A stretch of 9,451 nt of DNA from Verrucomicrobiales bacterium (GTDB lineage Bacteria; Verrucomicrobiota; Verrucomicrobiia; Limisphaerales; UBA1100), in assembly GCA_003517285.1 (NCBI GenBank), contig DPAW01000069.1, forward strand, positions 1 to 9,451, written 5' to 3'. The stretch's first letter is position 1. Every line of letters starts with the position of its first letter. Shown here piece after piece: positions 1 through 7,217 of the stretch. The notes beneath the pieces are model-generated. The model made no database searches and had not been told where the DNA came from. It saw only the letters and a program-made list of their open reading frames with translations. The translations under genes and the position numbers were made by a program.

Positions 1-422
1 GATTTGAAGCAAAGTCCGGCGGCATCAGCGGTGACGTTGGGGCGCGATTCGTAAATCATTACCACCACGCCAATCGGGCAAGCGACCTTTTTCAGCTTTA
101 AGCCGCTTGGACGATCCGTTTCTTCTAAGACGCGCCCCACGGGATCTGGCAGCTCGGCGACCTCGCGCAACCCTAGGGCCATTCCGGCAACCCGTTGTTC
201 ATCAAGCAGCAGGCGATCGATCATGGCTTGGGACAGATCCATTTCCCGTGCCGTTTCTAAATCTTTCGCGTTGGCGTCCTGGATGGCTTGAGATTGGGAG
301 TCCAAGGCATTTGCCATCGCGTTGAGGCAACGGTTCTTTTCATCTGTGCTCAAGCGGGGCATGAGGCGGGCTGCATTCTTGGCGGCCAATGCCAGCGCAG
401 TCATATCTTCAGCTAAACTCAT
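1..422 (-). CDS. proA: Glutamate-5-semialdehyde dehydrogenase (gamma-glutamyl phosphate reductase), N-terminal part
   Basis: ProA reduces gamma-glutamyl phosphate with NADPH to glutamate-5-semialdehyde, the second step of proline synthesis in the cytoplasm. The gene runs off the left edge: 140 codons of the roughly 415-430 usual for the family are present. The visible part reads MSLAEDMTALALAAKNAAR at the start and contains the family-typical block LPDPVGRVLEETDRPSGL (about residues 91-108), followed by KKVACPIGVVVMIYESRPNV (about 111-130), which leads into the nucleotide-binding aldehyde dehydrogenase fold. The catalytic cysteine lies outside the window. The ATG at 420-422 fits the usual N-terminus; no clear Shine-Dalgarno sequence precedes it. 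It is the last visible gene of the minus-strand run, 40 bases after the YkuD gene. Its pathway partner proB is at the other end of the window on the opposite strand. Identity is secure from sequence resemblance. Confidence 0.96.
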   Translation of the reverse strand, partial: MSLAEDMTALALAAKNAARLMPRLSTDEKNRCLNAMANALDSQSQAIQDANAKDLETAREMDLSQAMIDRLLLDEQRVAGMALGLREVAELPDPVGRVLEETDRPSGLKLKKVACPIGVVVMIYESRPNVTADAAGLCFK

Positions 423-462
423 CGGGAAGGGCAGGATAGCCTTTGGGCGAGGTGGGCAAAAG

Positions 463-981
463 TCAGTTTTCGGTAATTAATACCAACGTGCCTTCTGGAA
501 TGGCATCGAACAGAGGGATTAGATTAGCTGTACCAAGATGGATGCAGCCCTGCGAATTGGGTTGGCCCAGACGGGATTCGTCTCCAATGCCGTGGATGTA
601 AATGTAACGCTGGCGACTATCGACCTCGTAGCCCGAATTGAAACCGGGCTCTAATCCTTCCAGCCAGAGAATACGATCGGTGATCATGGCAGTTGGGTCG
701 CCTTTGCCATCTCGGCGAATGGGCTGGCGTCCCTTGAAGACCGTGCCGACGGGTTCGTTGTCGCCAATTTTTTCGCAGACTCGATGCAGTCCGAGCGGTG
801 TTTGGAAGGACCCTGCCTGTTGACCGGTGCCGTTTACCGCGGTGGATGCGGTCAATGTGTTGGATTGGTCGCCGTGATAATGGGTCAGCGTTTGGGCGGC
901 TACCCTAACATGGAGGCAGTGTTCGGTGAGCGTGTGGCCGTGTTGCTCGCAAACCTCCATAAATGCCGTTGGCAGATTCAT
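463..981 (-). CDS. L,D-transpeptidase catalytic domain (YkuD-fold) protein, 172 aa
   Basis: The YkuD fold normally makes or remodels 3-3 peptidoglycan cross-links, or attaches proteins to peptidoglycan, through a catalytic cysteine. Seen here: a beta-rich start (LHVRVAAQTLTHY, about 23-35), STAVNGTGQQAGSFQTPLG (about 46-64), then IHGIGDES (129-136) and the catalytic block SQGCIHLG (143-150), with Cys146 as presumed nucleophile and His130 upstream. The family usually has Arg two residues after the Cys (GCxR); here it is His148. No signal peptide or membrane segment is visible in the first 30 residues, although substrates are outside the cytoplasm. The start ATG (979-981) overlaps the stop of the upstream one-TM gene as ATGA, which argues for translational coupling and for this start; Met8 is an alternative. 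Fold assignment is firm; actual transpeptidase activity is inferred. Confidence 0.88.
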   Translation of the reverse strand: MNLPTAFMEVCEQHGHTLTEHCLHVRVAAQTLTHYHGDQSNTLTASTAVNGTGQQAGSFQTPLGLHRVCEKIGDNEPVGTVFKGRQPIRRDGKGDPTAMITDRILWLEGLEPGFNSGYEVDSRQRYIYIHGIGDESRLGQPNSQGCIHLGTANLIPLFDAIPEGTLVLITEN

Positions 982-1394
982 TGGAGGACCGGTTTAATAT
1001 CTTCCTGTGGAACAAATAGGCGCGTGCGGTTGCCGTCGACGCCCACGTGCAGGCCGTCTTCGCGCCATTCGATTCGGCTCCATTTAGTTGCGGCATCTTC
1101 CGGCGTGCGGACGACATCGATTTCGCCAATGCGGCCAGGCATGAAAAATTTGGGTTGGCTGCGGCCAATATACACGCGCAGTCGTACGGATTTGCCATCC
1201 ATATGCGGCTCCAAAAAAACGTGAGCTCCCAGCACTGGCTCATCGAACACGCCGTCGCTCCAGCGGAGCGTGACACTATGTTCGAGGGTTACCATTTTTT
1301 TTCGTTCAGTGAGCACAGAGCCGGTGCCGTAACCGATCATCAGGCAGACGACCGCTGCTAAAACGAATTCCGGCAACTTTTTGGGGAGCGCCAT
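978..1394 (-). CDS. Hypothetical protein with one N-terminal membrane segment, 138 aa
   Basis: I do not recognise this family. The protein has a short positively charged start (MALPKK), then one hydrophobic segment (about residues 9-28), then a charged ERKK boundary and a soluble domain of about 105 residues that should lie outside the cytoplasm. The segment may be an anchor or an uncleaved signal. The soluble part alternates charged and hydrophobic residues and looks beta-rich (for example SVRLRVYIGR about 69-78, and RIEWREDGLHVGVDGN about 107-122). It has no cysteines after the membrane segment and no catalytic motif I can name. Its start ATG (1392-1394) shares a base with the argA stop (TGATG), and its stop overlaps the start of the YkuD gene (ATGA). 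An AAGGA ribosome-binding sequence lies inside the end of argA. Being sandwiched and coupled suggests an envelope role with the YkuD protein, but that is inference. Confidence 0.75.
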   Translation of the reverse strand: MALPKKLPEFVLAAVVCLMIGYGTGSVLTERKKMVTLEHSVTLRWSDGVFDEPVLGAHVFLEPHMDGKSVRLRVYIGRSQPKFFMPGRIGEIDVVRTPEDAATKWSRIEWREDGLHVGVDGNRTRLFVPQEDIKPVLQ

Positions 1395-2674
1395 CAGATG
1401 AGTTCCTTGATCAGGATCTTGGAGTTACGGCCCTGCTCCTGATGGGCAGCTTGCCGAGTCGCTGGCAAATCGCTCAGTTCGCCCTCGGTGAAGCCTGATT
1501 TGTTGGTGAAAAAAGCAATGGATTGAGTGGAAAGGGTGACCAATTTCGTGAGGCCGGACTCGCGGGCTTTATCCTCAACATATTGAACGAGTCTTTGGCC
1601 AATGCCCTGATTGCCGTGCGAGGGATTTACGAACAGATGGGCCAGTTCACCGATGCTCTCCTTCGGGTGCGCATGCAGGGCGACACAGGCAACGGGGTTG
1701 TCGTCGATCTCGAACAGGAAATAATCTTCCAACATTTCTTCAATGGCTTCTTCGCTGCGGGCTACCAACCGCTCTTCGGCCATGGCTTCACGGGAAAGCC
1801 GGTGGATGCTGGCGGCATCTTTCTTTTTCGCCGCACGGATTTGACGGTACTCGTTGGCATACACCAGCGTGCCTATGCCTTCATTGGAGAATACTTCAGC
1901 CAAAAGGCCTTCAGTGACGAGGCCATTGATCAGATGTACACGTGGCACTCCGGCGGTACAGGCTTCAGCGGCGTGTCGGGCTTTGGAGCGATGATCTTTG
2001 GCAATGCGATCGGGCTCATCGGCGAGAGTGGCTTGTAATTCGGTGGAGAGAATTTGGCGGACGATAGCGCCGTCTCGCTGCAGGCCGTCTGTGGTGGAAA
2101 TGAAAATCAGTTTAGTGGCCTGCAATGCTTCGGCCACGCAATGAGCGACCGAATCACTGTTCAGTCGAAAGGTGTTGCCCTCGCCATCAAAACCAAGCGG
2201 CGGGATTACGGGGGTGATACCTTGAGCTAAGAGGGTTTGCAGAAGTTCTGTGTCGATGCGTTCCACTTGGCCGCTGTTTTGGTGATCCGTGCCGGCGAGA
2301 ATGCCGAGGGGGTGAGCAGCCACAGCGTTAGCATTGGCGGCGCGCAGATCGTTCGTGGCAAAGCCTTCGAGGATTTCGTGTGTGAGCCCATTGGCTGCGG
2401 TGAGAGCCAGCTTCAGGGTGGCGTCATCGGTAATACCGGTGCCGTCGAGATTGCTGGGGGTGAGTGATTGTTCCTCGGCGAGCTGGGCAATTTGTTCGGC
2501 GGCGCCGTGGACGAGGACAACCCGAATATTCAGGGAGCGCAGAACGGCGATGTCGAGGAGTAGATTGGCAAAGTTTATGTGCGAGACGACAGCGCCATCG
2601 GCCGCGATCACGAAAGTCGTATCGCGAAAGCGCGGAATGTACTGCAGGATGCCTCTGAGGTCAGTCGGTTTCAC
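1394..2674 (-). CDS. argA: Amino-acid N-acetyltransferase (N-acetylglutamate synthase), 426 aa
   Basis: ArgA transfers acetyl from acetyl-CoA to glutamate, the first committed step of arginine synthesis, in the cytoplasm. It has the classical two-part architecture. An amino-acid-kinase-like domain spans about residues 1-275 (start LRGILQYIPRFRDTTFVIA; VVLVHGAAEQI at 52-62; TPVIPPLGFDGEGNTFRLNSD about 154-174) and in this family usually binds the feedback inhibitor arginine. A GNAT acetyltransferase domain follows at about 285-426, with the acetyl-CoA loop HGNQGIGQRLV (353-363) and the ArgA-typical tail FFTNKSGF (388-395) and RNSKILIKEL (416-425). Length matches the family (about 430-450). The start codon is GTG (2672-2674) with no clear Shine-Dalgarno sequence; the N-terminus fits homologues from there. 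It follows hisC by 45 bases and its TGA overlaps the next gene. Arginine feedback control is family knowledge and was not tested here. Confidence 0.97.
   Translation of the reverse strand: MKPTDLRGILQYIPRFRDTTFVIAADGAVVSHINFANLLLDIAVLRSLNIRVVLVHGAAEQIAQLAEEQSLTPSNLDGTGITDDATLKLALTAANGLTHEILEGFATNDLRAANANAVAAHPLGILAGTDHQNSGQVERIDTELLQTLLAQGITPVIPPLGFDGEGNTFRLNSDSVAHCVAEALQATKLIFISTTDGLQRDGAIVRQILSTELQATLADEPDRIAKDHRSKARHAAEACTAGVPRVHLINGLVTEGLLAEVFSNEGIGTLVYANEYRQIRAAKKKDAASIHRLSREAMAEERLVARSEEAIEEMLEDYFLFEIDDNPVACVALHAHPKESIGELAHLFVNPSHGNQGIGQRLVQYVEDKARESGLTKLVTLSTQSIAFFTNKSGFTEGELSDLPATRQAAHQEQGRNSKILIKELI
1404..1408 (-). promoter_or_regulatory. Ribosome-binding site for the one-TM hypothetical gene
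   Basis: On the minus strand AAGGA lies within the last codons of argA, nine bases upstream of the ATG at 1392-1394. Together with the TGATG stop/start overlap it supports this start and suggests re-initiation by ribosomes that finish argA. Confidence 0.5.
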
Positions 2675-2719
2675 TTCGCCAATATCGGGTCGGGAATATC
2701 AGGAGAAAGGGGCGCGGGT

Positions 2720-3796
2720 TCAACGCAATTCTCGCAGGGCGGCCAAACAGCGCTGGTTTTCTGCCGGAGTGCCAATGGAAATCCGTATCCACTCTGGTAA
2801 TTGGTAGCCGGCCATGGGGCGCGTAATGACGCCGCGTTCTTGCAATTTCTGGAACGTGCTGGCGCCATCGCCGACATTTGCTAAAATAAAATTGGCGTGC
2901 GAGGCCACCGTTTCGATATTCAGTTCGCTGAGGGTCTGCTCGAAAAACTCTAAGCCTGCGGCGTTGTTGGCGCGGGTGGCTTCGAGGTGGTCGGTGTCAT
3001 CAATAGCGGCCAATGCGGCAGCTTGAGCCATTGCGTTCAGGTTAAATGGTTGGCGGACCTTCTCCAGAGCTGCGATAAACTCCGGATGACCAATGCCGTA
3101 TCCGATGCGTAGTCCAGCTAAGCCGTAGATTTTGGAGAATGTGCGCATGAGTAGGAGGTTGGGCTTCTCCTGCAAGCGCGGAACGAGGTCGAGGGGTGAT
3201 TCTAGAAACTCGAAATAGGCCTCATCCATGACCAGTAACGTATGTTCCGGGACAGCATCGACGAGCGCCAGGACATCTTCGTGCGAGGCGAGGGTGCCGG
3301 TAGGGTTGTTCGGGTTGGCGACAAAAACAATGCTGGTATCTGGCGTAATGGCCTCCCTCATGGCTGGCAAATTGTGGCCGTAATTCTTGGCCGGCACCGC
3401 GATGCAATCGGATCCGGTGAGGTGGGCCACGATCGGGTAAATGGCAAAGCAGTATTGGGAGACCACAATATTCGTGCCGGGGCCAAGGAGGGCGTGCGCG
3501 ACGAATTCGATGATCTCGTTGGAGCCGTTGCCGAAGATCAACTGGTTGGCGTCCACGCCAAGCCGTTCGGCAATGGCGTTGCGTAGGTAGAAGGCATTGC
3601 CATCCGGGTAAAGATGGATTTGGGAAGCCGTTTGCTGCATGGCCTCCACGGCCTTGGGCGATGGGCCGAGGGGGTTTTCGTTGGAGGCCAGTTTAATGAG
3701 GCATCCCAATGGTAGACCGAGTTCGCGTGCGACTTCCTCGAGAGGGCGGCCGGGTTGATAGACAGGCAAATTAGCCAGTTGCGGGTTGAGTTGCAT
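2720..3796 (-). CDS. hisC: Histidinol-phosphate aminotransferase, 358 aa
   Basis: HisC is a PLP enzyme of aminotransferase fold type I that converts imidazole acetol phosphate plus glutamate to histidinol phosphate in histidine synthesis. Motifs seen: KLASNENPLGPSP (35-47), FGNGSNEIIE (88-97), NPNNPTGT (161-168), DEAYFEF (191-197) and the PLP-lysine block RTFSKIYGLAGLRIGYG (218-234), with Lys222 as the Schiff-base residue. Near the end, WIRISIG (336-342) carries the usual carboxylate-binding Arg338. Length is standard. The reading frame stays open 43 codons further upstream, but those codons lie inside the DUF2270 gene in another frame. The ATG at 3794-3796 overlaps that gene's stop (TAATG) and gives the normal HisC N-terminus (MQLNPQLANLPVYQPGRP). 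No other histidine genes are nearby, so a related role on aromatic amino acids cannot be excluded from sequence alone. Confidence 0.93.
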   Translation of the reverse strand: MQLNPQLANLPVYQPGRPLEEVARELGLPLGCLIKLASNENPLGPSPKAVEAMQQTASQIHLYPDGNAFYLRNAIAERLGVDANQLIFGNGSNEIIEFVAHALLGPGTNIVVSQYCFAIYPIVAHLTGSDCIAVPAKNYGHNLPAMREAITPDTSIVFVANPNNPTGTLASHEDVLALVDAVPEHTLLVMDEAYFEFLESPLDLVPRLQEKPNLLLMRTFSKIYGLAGLRIGYGIGHPEFIAALEKVRQPFNLNAMAQAAALAAIDDTDHLEATRANNAAGLEFFEQTLSELNIETVASHANFILANVGDGASTFQKLQERGVITRPMAGYQLPEWIRISIGTPAENQRCLAALRELR

Positions 3797-4515
3797 TACC
3801 CCATCCAGTTTGTTCGACTGCTTTTGCCGATCTCGGTAATTTCGCCCGTGGAATTTTTGGCGATGTAAATTGTGATGCTGGCGGCGGTTACAAATGTACC
3901 AATCATGATGGCTGCCACAAACCAACTCGGGAACGCGCCCACGGCAAGGGCCTCGTATAGTGTTCCGGCAGAATTGATTTCGTTACCGTTGGGCGGATGC
4001 ATAAAAATTTTGGTGATCCAGGCGGAGAGAATAATGGTCGCGATAAAGGCGTAGTTGCGTTTTAAACGCCGGCCGATGGACTCGAACATACTCACTTTGA
4101 ATGCGGGCACGAGCAAGTCTTCGGCAACGAGTTTGCGCCAGTTACCTTCGAGTTTGGGTTCCTCGCGAAGGAGGACAGGCGTTAGGAAGTGTGCCTCGAG
4201 CATACGAACACGGGCGCGAAAGGCGTCGTAGAAGCGATAGCGCCGCGCCTCGATCCAAAGCATGATCGCCACAATGGCGAGGTTAAAAAAGAAGATCAGA
4301 TGCGGCACGGTTTCAAACGAAAATGCAACGGTAAAAATTGTACCGGTAGAGGTGATGGCCCAAGTGGTCGTGGTGTCAAGTCGTTGACGCCAAACCATCA
4401 TTCGGCCGATCTCGCCCCGGTAAAAGTGCGACATGGCCGTGACATAACCCTGTTCTGAGGAAGGTTCCTCATGCAGTGCGTCCAGAACATCGGTGTCTTC
4501 CCCGTATTCGGGCAT
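3796..4515 (-). CDS. DUF2270-type integral membrane protein, 239 aa
   Basis: The sequence resembles the uncharacterised DUF2270 family of predicted membrane proteins, whose function is not known to me. An acidic, soluble N-terminus (MPEYGEDTDVLDALHEEPSS) leads to the characteristic stretch SHFYRGEIGRMMVWRQRLD (about 29-47). Two hydrophobic segments follow at about 52-66 and 71-88, the latter ending in WIEARRYRFYDAFRARVRML. A soluble middle portion of about 60 residues precedes two more hydrophobic segments at about 154-172 and 190-217. The tail KNSTGEITEIGKSSRTNWMG is soluble. This suggests four transmembrane helices. The ATG at 4513-4515 lies 26 bases after recG ends, and its TAA stop overlaps the hisC start. 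No enzyme motif is visible. Its placement between recG and hisC says little about function and probably reflects a lineage-specific operon. Confidence 0.82.
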   Translation of the reverse strand: MPEYGEDTDVLDALHEEPSSEQGYVTAMSHFYRGEIGRMMVWRQRLDTTTTWAITSTGTIFTVAFSFETVPHLIFFFNLAIVAIMLWIEARRYRFYDAFRARVRMLEAHFLTPVLLREEPKLEGNWRKLVAEDLLVPAFKVSMFESIGRRLKRNYAFIATIILSAWITKIFMHPPNGNEINSAGTLYEALAVGAFPSWFVAAIMIGTFVTAASITIYIAKNSTGEITEIGKSSRTNWMG

Positions 4516-4541
4516 ACGCGAAGCCTATCACAAAAACGGGG

Positions 4542-6509
4542 CTAGTTGCCAGCTTCTATCTCCAAGGCAATGTGGCGGGCCAATTCGATGAGGTCGAGGT
4601 CATGGCGCAGGTCGCCGAACTTGAAGGCAGGAAGGCCGCTTTGATCGTGGCCAGTGAGTTCGCCAGGGCCGCGGAGCTTCAGGTCGGCCTCGGCGACCTG
4701 AAAGCCGTCGGTGGTTTCTTCCAGCACTTTGAGGCGGTCATTGGCCTCGTCGGATGTGCCGGTAGTGAGAAGAATGCAGTGGCTGTCATGCTTGCCCCGC
4801 CCAATGCGGCCACGCAACTGATGCAGCTGGGCGAGTCCGAATTGATCGGCGTTCTGGATGAGCATCAGGTTGGCATTCGGGACATCGACGCCCACTTCCA
4901 CCACGGTCGTGGAAAGCAAGACCTGCAGGCGATTTTCATTAAACGCCTGCATAGCCTGTTCTTTTTCCTCGGGCTTCATGCGTCCGTGAAGGACGCCGAC
5001 CTGATGCGGCGTGAACTCCTTGGCGAGCTTGCGCGCTTCCTTGGTCACAGCCTTGATGCCTGTGGCCGTATCCTCGTTGTCAACGCGCGGAAACACCATA
5101 TAGGCTTGTCGACCAGCGTTCAGCTGTTCCTTTATAAACTCGAGGATTTTTGGCCATCGATCCGGTGTGCGAATGTGCGTGCGGATCGTGCCGCGACCTT
5201 GAGGAAGTTCATCAATCACTGAGCAATCAAGATCGCCATACAACGTGAGGCCCAGCGTACGCGGGATGGGCGTGGCGGTCATGACCAGCAAATGTGGAAA
5301 GTTGCCTTTGCGCAGGAGCTGGTCGCGTTGGTTGACACCAAATTTATGTTGCTCGTCAATCACCACCAACCCGAGGTCATTCAGAGAAAATGAATCCTGA
5401 AACAACGCATGTGTGCCGATGGCCAGCGTGCGTTCGCCGGAGGCAAACAGTGGGGCATCGGATTCCTTATGGCTGCTGGTGTGGAGGCGAATGCGAACTG
5501 GCAGGTATCGCAGCCATTGCGTGAAATTGCGATGATGTTGCTCGGCGAGAATTTCCGTGGGCGCCATGAGGAGGGCGTTATAGCCGCTCTCCAGTGCGCG
5601 GAGAATGGCGAGTCCGGAGACCACGGTTTTGCCCGAGCCTACATCGCCCTGCAGCAGGCGGCGCATGGGATGCTTGCCGGCGAGGTCGGCCTCGATCTCC
5701 ATCGAAACGGTGCGTTGCGCGTCGGTAAGTTGAAAGCTGACGGCTTCAAGAAACGGTTTCGTGTAGGAGGCGTCGCCACCACAGGGCAGGGCTTGGGCCT
5801 TTGATTGGAGATTATTTCGTCGTCTACGGAGTTGGCGTTGCAGGACGACAAATTCATCCAGAGCCAACCGGCGCCGCGCGGCGGCAGCATCATCGAGTTC
5901 GGCGGGGAAGTGCAGTGACAGGATGGCCTCAGGTCGATCAGGCAAGCCGGCGGCGTGATATGCGGGGGATTCAATCAGTCCTAAATGCTCCTCCACAATG
6001 CCGTGCATGAAACGCCGCAGCCAGCGTTGGGATAAGCCTTCAGTAAGTGGGTAGACCGGCACGATCCTGTTTACATGAATGGTGGCGTCCTCGTCGTTTT
6101 CGATGATCTCCGTTTCGGGATGATCGACGGCCGGGCTTTTGCCTTTGGACAGTTTGCCGTAGATCAGCACATCGTTGCCCACTTTGAAGTAGTGGGAGAT
6201 GTAGGTGATATTCCACCAGCGACAGGAGACCTGGCCGGAATCGTCCTCGAGTACAAACTCGAACAAAGTGCGGCCGCCTCGAAGGCGTTTGGTGCCGGCC
6301 ACGGCAATGCGGCCACGGGCTAGGGCAGGTTCGTCTCTGGAAAGTTCCCGAATTGGCCGTATGTCACGCCGATCCTCATAACGCCGCGGCCGCAGAAGCA
6401 AAAGATCGCCAAGAGTCTTGCATTTGAGCCGTGCCAGCTGCTGGCAACGTTCGGTGTTGACGCCTTTCAAGTAAACAACAGGCATCTCCAGCGGATTTTC
6501 TGGCGGCAT
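4542..6509 (-). CDS. recG: ATP-dependent DNA helicase RecG, about 655 aa
   Basis: RecG remodels stalled replication forks and branched DNA (Holliday junctions, R-loops) using ATP. With the ATG at 6507-6509, the start MPPENPLEMPVVYLKGVNTE leads into the wedge/OB domain (YLKGV then LLLLRPRRYEDRRD, about 36-49). Helicase motifs follow in order: GDVGSGKT Walker A (288-295), LMAPTEILAEQH (314-325), DEQH box (385-388), MTATPIPRTLG (410-420), LLSTTVVEVGVDVP (531-544) and HQLRGRIGRGKHDS (563-576). The C-terminal translocation (TRG) motif region keeps RGPGEL and the Gln (GHDQSG, 620-625), but the usual GTRQ reads GHDQ. Length is slightly below the usual 680-700. The frame is open 159 codons further upstream, but that part is antisense to another gene and looks unlike RecG, so the start at 6509 is preferred; Met codons at 6599 and 6485 are alternatives. 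It is the first gene of the minus-strand operon. Confidence 0.96.
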   Translation of the reverse strand: MPPENPLEMPVVYLKGVNTERCQQLARLKCKTLGDLLLLRPRRYEDRRDIRPIRELSRDEPALARGRIAVAGTKRLRGGRTLFEFVLEDDSGQVSCRWWNITYISHYFKVGNDVLIYGKLSKGKSPAVDHPETEIIENDEDATIHVNRIVPVYPLTEGLSQRWLRRFMHGIVEEHLGLIESPAYHAAGLPDRPEAILSLHFPAELDDAAAARRRLALDEFVVLQRQLRRRRNNLQSKAQALPCGGDASYTKPFLEAVSFQLTDAQRTVSMEIEADLAGKHPMRRLLQGDVGSGKTVVSGLAILRALESGYNALLMAPTEILAEQHHRNFTQWLRYLPVRIRLHTSSHKESDAPLFASGERTLAIGTHALFQDSFSLNDLGLVVIDEQHKFGVNQRDQLLRKGNFPHLLVMTATPIPRTLGLTLYGDLDCSVIDELPQGRGTIRTHIRTPDRWPKILEFIKEQLNAGRQAYMVFPRVDNEDTATGIKAVTKEARKLAKEFTPHQVGVLHGRMKPEEKEQAMQAFNENRLQVLLSTTVVEVGVDVPNANLMLIQNADQFGLAQLHQLRGRIGRGKHDSHCILLTTGTSDEANDRLKVLEETTDGFQVAEADLKLRGPGELTGHDQSGLPAFKFGDLRHDLDLIELARHIALEIEAGN

Positions 6510-6527
6510 CTCATCGGACACGATGGG

Positions 6528-6556
6528 TTTATAGGCAAGGCTGAGAGCCGGCCCAA
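6528..6556 (-). promoter_or_regulatory. Candidate sigma70-like promoter for the recG operon
   Basis: Read on the minus strand, TTGGGC (positions 6556-6551) is followed after 17 bases by TATAAA (6533-6528). The -10 box matches the consensus at five of six bases and the spacing is ideal, but the -35 box matches at only three of six. Transcription would start near 6521, leaving a short leader of about 12 bases before the preferred recG ATG at 6509. It lies in the roughly 100-base gap between recG and the divergent plus-strand gene. The call rests on pattern only. Confidence 0.3.
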
Positions 6557-6608
6557 GGCGAACTTTTTTACACTTTGCCCCGCGCACCTTTCCCGCCATG
6601 CTCCGCGA

Positions 6609-7217
6609 GTGGCTCATGAAACGGATACGGTGGAGCGTTTGTGGCAGGATTATGCCGGGCTGTTTCGTGGGTTTGATGACCTGACGCTGGCGCGTTGGAT
6701 GGCGCAAACCTTGAGTCAGCTGCAGGGCAAACTGTGGCGCATGTCGCATCCCTTGGTCGCTTCTTATAGGCTGGCGGCGATGGTGGGGCAAGACCGTCAA
6801 ATCTGGCATCAACGTTTGGTGAAGCCGCCGATTGATTTTCCCACAGCCGAATGCTGTCGGGCACCGTTGCTCCCGATGGTGACGCGGGATGTCTTGGAAA
6901 ACGGATTGATTTGCCTTCACTGTAATGGCACGGCCGTGCCGCTTGAGGATTTGGAAGACGAATCCCTGCGGGAAGGGTTGGCTCAATGGGCTGAAGATTA
7001 TTCAAGCATCCATGGCGTGGCGCACTGGGACGAAACACGCCGTAACAATCACGCGAATTACGAACAAGCTTTTGAGGATGCCGCTCAGCAAAGCGAACAA
7101 CTGCTCGCCTACCAAGGTGTCGAATTGGCGCCCGCGCTGGTGGAGTTTTTTCCGGCAGTTATTTGGGAGGATCAGGACGAATGCCTTCAGGTGAGGCCGG
7201 AGGATATCATCACATGA
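6609..7217 (+). CDS. Hypothetical soluble protein with CC...CxxC pattern, 202 aa
   Basis: I cannot name this family. The protein has no signal peptide or membrane segment and is predicted cytoplasmic, with a helical N-terminal half (LWQDYAGLFRGFDDLTLARWMAQTL, about 11-35; written here by position, key residues Trp12, Phe22, Asp23, Trp30). Two cysteine pairs, ECCRAP (Cys82-Cys83) and CLHCNG (Cys102, Cys105), about 20 residues apart, look like a small zinc-ribbon or similar metal site. An acidic C-terminal half follows, rich in aromatic residues, with DEC at 190-192 near the end. The start is taken as GTG (6609-6611), because there is no in-frame ATG upstream; GTG at 6630 or ATG at 6699 are alternatives. 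It diverges from recG and overlaps the next gene as ATGA, so both are likely co-expressed. A long open frame on the opposite strand here is judged to be a shadow. Confidence 0.72.
   Translation: MAHETDTVERLWQDYAGLFRGFDDLTLARWMAQTLSQLQGKLWRMSHPLVASYRLAAMVGQDRQIWHQRLVKPPIDFPTAECCRAPLLPMVTRDVLENGLICLHCNGTAVPLEDLEDESLREGLAQWAEDYSSIHGVAHWDETRRNNHANYEQAFEDAAQQSEQLLAYQGVELAPALVEFFPAVIWEDQDECLQVRPEDIIT
7199..7203 (+). promoter_or_regulatory. Ribosome-binding site deciding the start of the gene at 7214
   Basis: GGAGG lies inside the end of the upstream coding sequence, 10 bases before the ATG at 7214. It supports that start over the in-frame ATG at 7163, which would put 17 extra residues of glycine-rich, overlapping sequence in front. 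It is one of very few strong Shine-Dalgarno matches in the window. Confidence 0.7.

Noticed and set aside
1523..2038. A 171-codon plus-strand open frame
   Set aside because: It is antisense to argA, whose domains and motifs are intact throughout; the plus-strand product is a low-complexity shadow.
3797..3925. A 43-codon upstream extension of hisC
   Set aside because: It overlaps the DUF2270 coding sequence in another frame, and the normal HisC N-terminus begins at 3796 with a TAATG overlap.
4476..5222. A 248-codon plus-strand open frame
   Set aside because: It lies antisense to the highly conserved C-terminal half of RecG and has no recognisable features; long antisense frames are common in GC-rich genes.
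6510..6986. A 159-codon upstream extension of the recG frame, making an 814-residue protein
   Set aside because: The extra part is antisense to the plus-strand gene at 6609-7217, is rich in His, Pro, Gln and Arg as expected of a shadow frame, and the RecG N-terminus is complete from 6509.
7163..7213. An upstream ATG for the 283-aa plus-strand protein
   Set aside because: It would overlap the previous gene by 55 bases, while the ATG at 7214 has a GGAGG at correct distance and an ATGA overlap.
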